Shown here: positions 1-5,702 of the stretch, in pieces | Position numbering within the stretch: the stretch's first letter is position 1 | Layout: each line of letters starts with the position of its first letter | NCBI GenBank assembly: GCA_028696935.1 | Contig: JAQVGE010000024.1 | Coordinates: 1-9,996 of the forward strand | DNA: 9,996 nt | Origin: Minisyncoccota bacterium | GTDB lineage: Bacteria > Patescibacteria > Paceibacteria > UBA9973 | Reading direction: 5' to 3' | Made by a program: the position numbers and the translations under genes | The notes under the pieces: model-generated | Databases searched by the model: none | The model's input: only the letters and a program-made list of their open reading frames with translations | What the model was told of the DNA's origin: nothing

Positions 1-97
1 GTCGCCGCGAAAATCACGCGCGGATCCGCGACAGCCACCGGTCCCGTGTGGGCCATCCTCTTCAAGGCGCGGCAGGGACCGGTAACCTCCGCGGCAT
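1..97. other. GC-rich foreign-looking segment at the contig edge
   Basis: The first 100 bases contain 67 G/C, whereas bases 101-200 contain 26, and the remainder of the window is equally AT-rich. The change falls at about 95-100, immediately upstream of sequence that codes for a conserved cytidylate kinase C-terminus lacking its N-terminal half. The plus-strand frame beginning at base 1 is open for 32 codons to a TAA at 97-99 and has G or C in 25 of 32 third positions, so it may be the end of a gene from a high-GC organism; I do not recognise the peptide. A minus-strand frame is also open. The segment contains a 12-bp perfect palindrome at 19-30 and an inverted repeat at 37-45/75-83. The best explanation is an assembly or library chimera; real foreign DNA is possible but less likely. 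Confidence 0.7.
37..83. repeat. 9-bp inverted repeat in the GC-rich end
   Basis: ACCGGTCCC at 37-45 is exactly complementary to GGGACCGGT at 75-83, with 29 bases between. No T-run follows, so it is not an intrinsic terminator. It belongs to the foreign-looking segment, and its meaning for the host genome is doubtful. Confidence 0.5.
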
Positions 98-472
98 AAT
101 CATAATTTAGATATTGGAAAAAAAAATAATATTGTTTTAGATTCAAGACTCGGTTTTCATTTTATCCCGAATTCTTTTAAGGTCTTTTTGGACTTAGATG
201 AGGAAACGGCATCTGAGAGAATTTTAAAAGATAAACTTAATAATCCTAATAGGAGTACTGAGGCTAACGAGGGTTTTGATACAATAGAAAATATTAAAGA
301 AAAAATAAAATTAAGGTTAGAGAGCGAAAAGAAGAGGTATAAAGATTTATATAACATAGAAGATCATACAGCTTCCTCGAATTTTGATTTAGTTATAAGC
401 ACAAAAGATATTTCACTCGAAGAGGTTTCCAAAAAGATTGTAGAAGAATACAATAATTGGTTAAATAAGTAA
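98..472 (+). CDS. cmk: Cytidylate kinase-like protein, C-terminal part (5' truncated)
   Basis: This would be a cytoplasmic P-loop kinase that phosphorylates CMP/dCMP with ATP. The frame is open from 86 to the TAA at 470-472. From about 110 it reads like the C-terminal part of the short cytidylate kinase family: NNIVLDSRLGFHFIPNSFKV, then LDLDEETASERIL (the region after the core strand, with the Arg-containing lid segment), a helical stretch ending in LESEKKRYKDLYNI, then NFDLVISTKDISLEEVSKKI and a terminal EEYNNWLNK. The N-terminal P-loop is missing because the sequence runs into the GC-rich segment. A TTG at 188 gives a 94-residue open frame, but conserved coding sequence extends well upstream of it, so 188 is not the true start. 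The murE ATG follows 5 bases after the stop, suggesting cotranscription. The family is assigned by recalled motif pattern only. Confidence 0.75.
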   Translation, partial: NHNLDIGKKNNIVLDSRLGFHFIPNSFKVFLDLDEETASERILKDKLNNPNRSTEANEGFDTIENIKEKIKLRLESEKKRYKDLYNIEDHTASSNFDLVISTKDISLEEVSKKIVEEYNNWLNK

Positions 473-477
473 TTAAA

Positions 478-1875
478 ATGAAAATATTAAACACATTATT
501 AGAAGGAGTTTCTATTCTAGAATCACGTGGAAATGTTGATGCGGCAGTTTCGCTTGTATCTATTAATTCAAAAATAATTGAACCCAATGCTCTTTTTATT
601 GCTCTTGTTGGAAATGTTTTAGATGGGCATAATTTTATTGATGAAGTTATAGAAAGTGGAGCAAAAGTAATTGTTTATGAAAATGATTTAAAGAGTTATG
701 AGAAAGGGATTACTTATATTAAAGTTTCTAATACTCATAAAGTCGCAGGGATTATTGCTTCAAATTTTTATGATAATCCTTCACACAAACTGAAATTAAT
801 AGGGGTAACTGGAACAAACGGAAAAACGACAATCGCAACTCTTCTTTATGAATTGTTTATGGAATTAGGTTATAAGGTTGGAATGATTGGAACTATTTCA
901 AATAAAATAAATGATGTTTCTTTTGAAGCTGATAGAACTACGCCTGATGCGATAACTTTGAATAAATTACTTTCTGATATGGTTAATGCAGGTTGCGAGT
1001 ATTGTTTTATGGAGGTTTCTTCTCATTCAGTTAGCGAAAACAGAATTGCTGGTCTTAACTTTACCGGTGGAATTTTTACTAATCTAACCCTAGATCATTT
1101 AGATTATCATAAAACTTTGGAAAATTATCGTGATGCGAAGAGAGGGTTTTTTGAAATGCTTCCAAAAGGTGGTTTTGTTTTGTCTAACCTTGATGACCCT
1201 AATGGTAAAATAATAACAAGTACCACGAAAGCTAAAAAATATTTTTATAGTCTAAAAGAAAAAGCTGATTTTAACGACAGACTAGAGATGAAATTAATTG
1301 GAGAGTTTAATGCTTATAATATTTTAGCTATTTATAGTACGGCTGTTTTATTAGGTGAAGATAGTGAAAAGGTTAAAAAAGTTATAAAGAATCTAGAACC
1401 AGTTCCTGGGCGATTTCAATATATTAAAGGTGGTAATGGAGTAGTTGGAATAGTTGATTATGCTCATACTCCTGATGCCTTAGAAAATGTTTTGAAAACA
1501 ATAGATAAAATGAAAGAGGGGCATCGTCTGATTTCTGTGATTGGTTGTGGGGGAGACAGAGATAAAACCAAAAGACCAATTATGGCTAATATTGGGTATC
1601 AGCTTAGTGATGTCTTAATTCTAACTTCTGATAATCCTCGAACCGAAAATCCGGAAAGTATTTTAGCTGAGATGCATCAAGGTATAGAAAATCTTCCTCA
1701 GGATAAAGTTCATATTGTGGTAGATCGTCATGAAGCAATCGAAAAAGCTTGTTCTTTTGCTAAGAAAAATGATTTTGTTTTGGTTGCTGGTAAGGGTCAT
1801 GAAACTTATCAAGAGATTAATGGGATTAAAAACCATTTCGATGATCTAGAAGAGCTTGAAAAATATTTGAAATAA
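478..1875 (+). CDS. murE: MurE, UDP-MurNAc-tripeptide synthetase
   Basis: Cytoplasmic ATP-dependent ligase that adds the third residue, normally meso-diaminopimelate or lysine, to UDP-MurNAc-L-Ala-D-Glu. The 465-residue protein shows the three Mur ligase domains: an N-terminal uridine-binding domain (about 1-105), an ATPase domain with P-loop GTNGKTT at 112-118, DRTTPDA at 152-158, EVSSHSV at 179-185, NLTLDHLDYH at 202-211 and the probable carbamylated Lys221 in YRDAKRGFF, and a C-terminal domain with DYAHTPDA at 327-334, GCGGDRDKTKRP at 356-367, DNPR at 385-388 and GKGHE at 438-442. DNPR is the signature associated with meso-DAP-adding enzymes. About 25-30 residues are missing relative to E. 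coli MurE (495 residues) in the late central domain, between YFYSL and LIGEFNAYN. No Shine-Dalgarno precedes the ATG. The stop overlaps the murD start by one base (TAATG). Confidence 0.95.
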   Translation: MKILNTLLEGVSILESRGNVDAAVSLVSINSKIIEPNALFIALVGNVLDGHNFIDEVIESGAKVIVYENDLKSYEKGITYIKVSNTHKVAGIIASNFYDNPSHKLKLIGVTGTNGKTTIATLLYELFMELGYKVGMIGTISNKINDVSFEADRTTPDAITLNKLLSDMVNAGCEYCFMEVSSHSVSENRIAGLNFTGGIFTNLTLDHLDYHKTLENYRDAKRGFFEMLPKGGFVLSNLDDPNGKIITSTTKAKKYFYSLKEKADFNDRLEMKLIGEFNAYNILAIYSTAVLLGEDSEKVKKVIKNLEPVPGRFQYIKGGNGVVGIVDYAHTPDALENVLKTIDKMKEGHRLISVIGCGGDRDKTKRPIMANIGYQLSDVLILTSDNPRTENPESILAEMHQGIENLPQDKVHIVVDRHEAIEKACSFAKKNDFVLVAGKGHETYQEINGIKNHFDDLEELEKYLK

Positions 1876-3242
1876 TGGAAAATTATAAAAAATTTTTTAA
1901 GGGTAAGAAAATTACAGTCATGGGATTGGGTCTTTTGGGTCGGGGTTTGGGTTATACCAAATTTTTAGCAGAATGCCTGTCTGCGCAAGCAGGTGATGCA
2001 GACTTAATAGTAACTGATTTAAAAAACAAAAAGCAGTTAGCCACCTCTTTGAAATCTTTGAAAAAATACAAAAATATAAAATTTGTTTTGGGTGAACATC
2101 GACTCGAAGATTTTCGAGATAGGGATATGATTCTAAAAGCTGCTGGAGTTCCACTAGATTCAATATATATAAGAGAAGCTAGAAAGAATAGGATTCCAAT
2201 TGAAATGGATGTTTCTTTGTTTGTTAAGCTAGCCCCAAATGTAAAAATAATAGGAGTTACGGGTACTCGTGGTAAAAGCATGACTACAACTTTAATTTAT
2301 GAAATTTTGTCCAAGAATATAAAAAATAAAAAAGTTTATGTTGGGGGTAATTTGCGTGGAGTGGCAACCTTGCCTTTACTTAAAAAAGTCAAAGAGGGAG
2401 ATATTTTAGTTTGTGAACTTGATTCATGGCAACTGCAGGGGTTTGGTGATAGTAAGGTGTCACCTAATATTTCGGTCTTTACTTCTTTTATGCCTGATCA
2501 TATGAATTATTATAAAGATTCCATGAAAAAATATTTTGATGATAAGGCAAATATCTTTAGAAATCAAAAAAAGGATAATGTTTTAATAATTCGTCCCGGG
2601 ATGAAAAAATTTATAAAGAAATCTGATGTTAGGGGTAATTTTATTGTTGTAAATCCTAAAAACGTAGAGGATTGGGAGTTTAATGTTCTAGGTCGTCATC
2701 ATAGAGAAAATTTAGCTTGTGCAGTAGAAGTAGCCAAGCAATTTAATATTCCAGTTTCAAAAATTAAAAAAACCGTAGCTAGTTTTAAGGATTTGGAAGG
2801 CAGGATGCAATTACTTAAAACCTATAAAGGAATAAAGATTTATAACGACAATAATGCGACTACTCCTGAAGCTACAATAGCTGGTCTTGAGGCTTTGAAT
2901 ATACCAAACCCCCAGGGTTTGGCAAAGAAAAAGGTAGTTCTGATTTGTGGCGGAGCGGACAAAAATTTGCCGTTAGAAAATCTAACTAAAATGATAAATA
3001 AAAATTGCAAAACAGTAGTTTTTCTGTCTGGTAGCGGAACAGATAAATTTTTATCTAGTCAAAATCTAAGAGTTGAAAATTATCAAGTTAAAGATTTAGG
3101 AGAAGCAGTTAAGATAGCTTTGAGTAAATCAAAAAAAGGAGACACCATTCTTTTTTCTCCAGCCTTTGCTTCTTTTGGAATGTTTAACAATGAGTATGAA
3201 AGAAATGATTTATTTATGAAGATTATTAAGAAATTAAAATAA
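1875..3242 (+). CDS. murD: MurD-type UDP-MurNAc-L-Ala:D-Glu ligase (divergent)
   Basis: Mur ligase of 455 residues expected to add D-glutamate to UDP-MurNAc-L-Ala in the cytoplasm. It has an N-terminal Rossmann-like domain beginning ITVMGLGLLGRG (13-24), a P-loop GTRGKSM at 130-136 (E. coli has GSNGKST), ELDSWQLQGF at 181-190 with Glu181 as likely Mg ligand, a candidate carbamylated Lys224 in FDDKANIF, GRHHRENLACA at 273-283, NDNNATTPEAT at 324-334 in place of the usual DSKATN, CGGADKNLPL at 358-367, and SPAFASFGMF at 428-437 matching the D-Glu-binding SPACASxDxF region. Position within murE-murD-murC and the C-terminal motif make MurD the best call. Two GC-rich palindromes lie in frame at residues 34-40 and 344-350. 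It starts with a one-base overlap with murE. A different amino acid specificity cannot be excluded given the altered motifs. Confidence 0.88.
   Translation: MENYKKFFKGKKITVMGLGLLGRGLGYTKFLAECLSAQAGDADLIVTDLKNKKQLATSLKSLKKYKNIKFVLGEHRLEDFRDRDMILKAAGVPLDSIYIREARKNRIPIEMDVSLFVKLAPNVKIIGVTGTRGKSMTTTLIYEILSKNIKNKKVYVGGNLRGVATLPLLKKVKEGDILVCELDSWQLQGFGDSKVSPNISVFTSFMPDHMNYYKDSMKKYFDDKANIFRNQKKDNVLIIRPGMKKFIKKSDVRGNFIVVNPKNVEDWEFNVLGRHHRENLACAVEVAKQFNIPVSKIKKTVASFKDLEGRMQLLKTYKGIKIYNDNNATTPEATIAGLEALNIPNPQGLAKKKVVLICGGADKNLPLENLTKMINKNCKTVVFLSGSGTDKFLSSQNLRVENYQVKDLGEAVKIALSKSKKGDTILFSPAFASFGMFNNEYERNDLFMKIIKKLK
1974..1994. repeat. Imperfect palindrome inserted in frame in murD
   Basis: These 21 bases encode CLSAQAG (MurD residues 34-40). 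They form an imperfect palindrome centred on TGCGCA (1982-1987), with CCTG (1976-1979) pairing with CAGG (1990-1993) and wobble or mismatch between. The segment falls in the loop between the first helix (TKFLAE) and the second strand (DLIVTDL) of the N-terminal Rossmann-like domain, where typical MurD proteins have only one or two residues. It is markedly richer in G/C than its surroundings. Removing it keeps the frame. I infer a small mobile or repeated palindromic element captured in coding sequence; no second copy was seen in this window. Confidence 0.55.
2904..2922. repeat. Perfect 8-bp inverted repeat within murD
   Basis: CCAAACCC (2904-2911) and GGGTTTGG (2915-2922) are exact reverse complements around a 3-base loop CCA. 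In frame, 2904-2924 encodes PNPQGLA (residues 344-350), in the loop between the helix AGLEALN and the strand KVVLICGG, a place where loop length can vary. There is no T-run, so this is not a terminator. It may be a second small palindromic insertion, or simply a hairpin in coding sequence. Confidence 0.5.
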
Positions 3243-3245
3243 ATT

Positions 3246-4562
3246 ATGCAGAACTTAGATTTATCAAAAATTAAAAATGTACACTTTATTGGAATTGGAG
3301 GAATTGGTATTTCGGCAATAGCTCGAATGATGATTTTAGAGGGCAAGGTAGTGACTGGTCAAGATATGCAAGATGGAGAAATTATAAAAAATCTAAGAGA
3401 GCTTGGAATTGATATATCAGTTGGACAATCTTACGAAAAAATTCCTAATGATTGTGATTTAATTGTTTATACAATTGCTATAGAATATTATGACCCAGAA
3501 CTTTTCAAGAAAATAAAAGAAGGTAAAATATATAATTTGTCTTACCCAGAGATGCTTGGTTTAGTTAGCCAGAATAAATACACTATTGCTGTTGCTGGAA
3601 CCCACGGCAAGACAACAACAACGGCTATGATTGCTAAAATCTTAGAAGACGAGGGTAAGGATCCAACAGTTGTGGTAGGTAGTTTAATTAAAGATAAGTT
3701 TGGTAAACAAACTAATTTTATCGGAGGGTATAGTGATTATTTTGTAGTTGAAGCTTGTGAATATCGAAGATCATTTTTGAATATTAATCCAACAATTCTA
3801 GTTATTACAAATATTGAAGAAGATCATTTGGATTATTATAAAGATATTGAAGATATTAAAAGTGCTTTTTACGAATTAATATTAAAAGTTCCAGAAAATG
3901 GTTTTATCGTTTGTGATTCTAAGAATGAAAATATTAGGTCTATTTTAAGGGGTGTTTCAACGAAAATTATTGATTATCAAGATTTCTATAATAAAGATAT
4001 TAATTTGAAGGTTCCAGGAGAGCATAACAAAAAAGATGCAGCTGCGGCCATAGCTTCTGCTTCATGCTTAGGTATTTCAGCTTCAGATTCTGAAAAATCT
4101 TTATCTTTATTTAGTGGAACTTGGCGACGATTTGAATATAAAGGTAAACTAGAAAGTGGTGCAATTATTTATGATGACTATGCTCATCATCCAACAGAAA
4201 TCACAGCCACTCTTTCTGGTTTTAAAGAATTTTATCCAAATAAAAATATTATCGTAGTTTTCCAGCCACATTTATTTAGTCGAACAAAATTATTATTAAA
4301 TGATTTTGCTAAAAGTTTTTCTTTGGCGAATGAAGTTTTGGTTCTGCCTATTTATTATGCTCGGGAAGAAGATGATGGCACGATTTCTTCTGAAATCTTA
4401 GTAGATGAAATAAATAAAAATAGTAAAAATGCTAAAAATTTTTCTAGTTTTGAAAAACTTGAACAGTTTTTAGGTGGTAGATTATTAACTAAAGATGATG
4501 TAATTATCACAATGGGTGCAGGTGAAGCTTTTAAAATAGGAGATTTTCTTTTAAAAGAGTAA
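3246..4562 (+). CDS. murC: MurC, UDP-MurNAc:L-alanine ligase
   Basis: Cytoplasmic ATP-dependent ligase that attaches the first residue, usually L-alanine, to UDP-MurNAc. The 438 residues carry the N-terminal glycine-rich motif FIGIGGIGISAIA (14-26), the P-loop GTHGKTTTT (118-126), EACEYRRSFL (169-178) with NIEEDHLDYYKD (189-200) in the ATPase domain, PGEHNKKDAAAA (257-268), the domain linker SGTWRRFEYKG (290-300), DDYAHHPTE (310-318), FQPHLFSRTK (339-348), and GAGE near the C-terminus (424-427). These are textbook MurC motifs, and the length is slightly below the E. coli enzyme. The ATG lies 3 bases after the murD stop, and no Shine-Dalgarno is visible. The gene order E-D-C runs opposite to the order of the reactions. 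Confidence is high. Confidence 0.96.
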   Translation: MQNLDLSKIKNVHFIGIGGIGISAIARMMILEGKVVTGQDMQDGEIIKNLRELGIDISVGQSYEKIPNDCDLIVYTIAIEYYDPELFKKIKEGKIYNLSYPEMLGLVSQNKYTIAVAGTHGKTTTTAMIAKILEDEGKDPTVVVGSLIKDKFGKQTNFIGGYSDYFVVEACEYRRSFLNINPTILVITNIEEDHLDYYKDIEDIKSAFYELILKVPENGFIVCDSKNENIRSILRGVSTKIIDYQDFYNKDINLKVPGEHNKKDAAAAIASASCLGISASDSEKSLSLFSGTWRRFEYKGKLESGAIIYDDYAHHPTEITATLSGFKEFYPNKNIIVVFQPHLFSRTKLLLNDFAKSFSLANEVLVLPIYYAREEDDGTISSEILVDEINKNSKNAKNFSSFEKLEQFLGGRLLTKDDVIITMGAGEAFKIGDFLLKE

Positions 4563-4575
4563 AATATTACTAATT

Positions 4576-5382
4576 ATGAAAAAATATTTTTTTATTGCAA
4601 TTGTTTTGACTTTATTAATAAGCGGAGTTGCTTTTGCTGAGACATCTAATAATTTTATTCTAGATCAAGTTTGGTATTCAAACGATTTACCTAAAGAAGG
4701 TGAGACAATAAAGATTTACACAGCCATCTGGAATGGGAATAATGATTCCCTTGCTGTAAAAGTTGAGTTTTATGATAAGAATGTAATTTTAGGGACAAGA
4801 GACGTTGTTGTCGCTCCCCAAAAAATCCAAGAGGTGTCAGTTTCCTGGAAAGTTACAAAAGGTGACCACTCTATTTCTGCCAAGGTTCTTTCGGCAACTC
4901 TTTCTACAAAAGATGGTAAGAAGGCGGTTAATCTTGACCCCAAGGAGACAAATACAGATAGAAAGTTTATTTCTGTTGTCGTAGATAAAGATAACGGTGA
5001 ACCTGTTTCAGGTGATGAAATTGCTAAAGGTGAAATAAATAAGTTTGGAGAAAAAATTGAAGGAATGGTTCCAGAATCAGTTAATGAAACAGTTAAAGAA
5101 AGCATCGGTTATTTTGATGTTTTTCGTACACAAACTTTAACTAAAATATTAGATAGTAAAGAAAATACAGAATTAAAAATTTCAGAGTATGAAGAGGAGT
5201 CTTCGGGTTTAAAACCACAAACTCTTGAAAGTGCGACAGAAAGGCCAATTGCTCAAGTTAAATTGTTTTTCCTTAAAATATTAAAATTTATTTTTGAAAA
5301 CAAATCAGTTTTTTATGCTCTTATAATTATTACTTTGTTTTATGTTCTTCGGTCTTTATATCGTAAAATTAGAAATAGATAG
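4576..5382 (+). CDS. Secreted, C-terminally anchored protein with an Ig-like (CARDB-type) domain
   Basis: The function is unknown. The 268-residue protein begins with a clear Sec signal peptide (MKKYFF, hydrophobic core to residue 19, then VAFA-ET, so cleavage is likely after residue 21). Residues about 25-135 look like a beta-sandwich of the CARDB/Ig-like type: LDQVWYSNDLPKEGETIKIY, AIWNGNNDSLAVKVEFYDKN and VSVSWKVTKGDHSISAKV follow the strand pattern of that fold. Residues 140-230 are polar and probably a linker or helical stalk, and residues 244-260 form a transmembrane helix followed by a basic tail (RKIRNR). The domain would therefore lie outside the membrane with a short cytoplasmic end. 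It starts 13 bases after murC, so it is probably in the same transcript. A structural or scaffolding role at the cell surface is an inference from location only. Confidence 0.8.
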   Translation: MKKYFFIAIVLTLLISGVAFAETSNNFILDQVWYSNDLPKEGETIKIYTAIWNGNNDSLAVKVEFYDKNVILGTRDVVVAPQKIQEVSVSWKVTKGDHSISAKVLSATLSTKDGKKAVNLDPKETNTDRKFISVVVDKDNGEPVSGDEIAKGEINKFGEKIEGMVPESVNETVKESIGYFDVFRTQTLTKILDSKENTELKISEYEEESSGLKPQTLESATERPIAQVKLFFLKILKFIFENKSVFYALIIITLFYVLRSLYRKIRNR

Positions 5383-5386
5383 TTAA

Positions 5387-5415
5387 TTGGTCAAAAAACC
5401 CTAGAATGTTATAAT
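5387..5415 (+). promoter_or_regulatory. Extended -10 promoter for the 5424 gene and PBP2
   Basis: TTGGTC (5387-5392) is followed by exactly 17 bases and a perfect TATAAT (5410-5415) preceded by TG at 5407-5408, an extended -10. The expected transcription start, about 7 bases downstream, is near 5422, two bases before the ATG at 5424, so the message would be essentially leaderless. The -35 is weak, but the extended -10 compensates. It lies in the 41-base gap after the 4576-5382 gene. Confidence 0.75.
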
Positions 5416-5423
5416 AACTTTGT

Positions 5424-5702
5424 ATGAAAAGGGGATTTTTCGATATAGCGTTATTTTTAGCTTTATTTATCTTGCCTTGGTGGGTATCGGTTTTTTTAGC
5501 TTTGGTTGGTATTTTTCTCTTTAAGAATTTCTATGAATTTATTATTACCGGATTTGTTATTTATTCAATTTATATAATACCAGGAAGCGGTATAATAACT
5601 TCTCCTTTTATTTTTCCTCTGGTTATAATTATTCTTTATTTTATTATTCAAACTATTCGTAAGCAGATTATTTTATATAACAATAATGACATTTCATATT
5701 AA
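5424..5702 (+). CDS. Small polytopic membrane protein of unknown function
   Basis: A 92-residue, very hydrophobic protein with about four membrane spans: residues 5-17, 19-33, 36-52 and 62-77, with a basic segment TIRKQ after the last span and a short polar tail NNNDISY. I recognise no family motif. It lies directly upstream of PBP2 and its last 17 bases overlap the PBP2 start. In many rod-forming bacteria this place beside the PBP2 gene is taken by mreD, but MreD is larger (about 160-170 residues), so an MreD relation is only a guess from context and topology. The ATG sits two bases after the predicted transcription start, so translation from a leaderless message is likely. Confidence 0.75.
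   Translation: MKRGFFDIALFLALFILPWWVSVFLALVGIFLFKNFYEFIITGFVIYSIYIIPGSGIITSPFIFPLVIIILYFIIQTIRKQIILYNNNDISY

Noticed and set aside
1..97. GC-rich end as a tRNA, rRNA or riboswitch
   Set aside because: No cloverleaf, anticodon arm or conserved rRNA or riboswitch core could be found; only simple inverted repeats are present.
1887..1898. A6T6 palindrome at the start of murD as a regulatory site
   Set aside because: It encodes YKKFFK in frame in AT-rich DNA and has no T-rich exit or promoter arrangement around it.
1918..2281. Minus-strand open frames of 81 and 109 codons opposite the start of murD
   Set aside because: They mirror a highly conserved gene in other frames, are low-complexity (rich in Leu, Ser, Phe) and have no start context or neighbours.
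4770..5105. Minus-strand open frame of 111 codons within the 4576-5382 gene
   Set aside because: The plus-strand gene has a signal peptide, a domain and an anchor in one frame; the reverse frame is a Ser/Thr-rich by-product.
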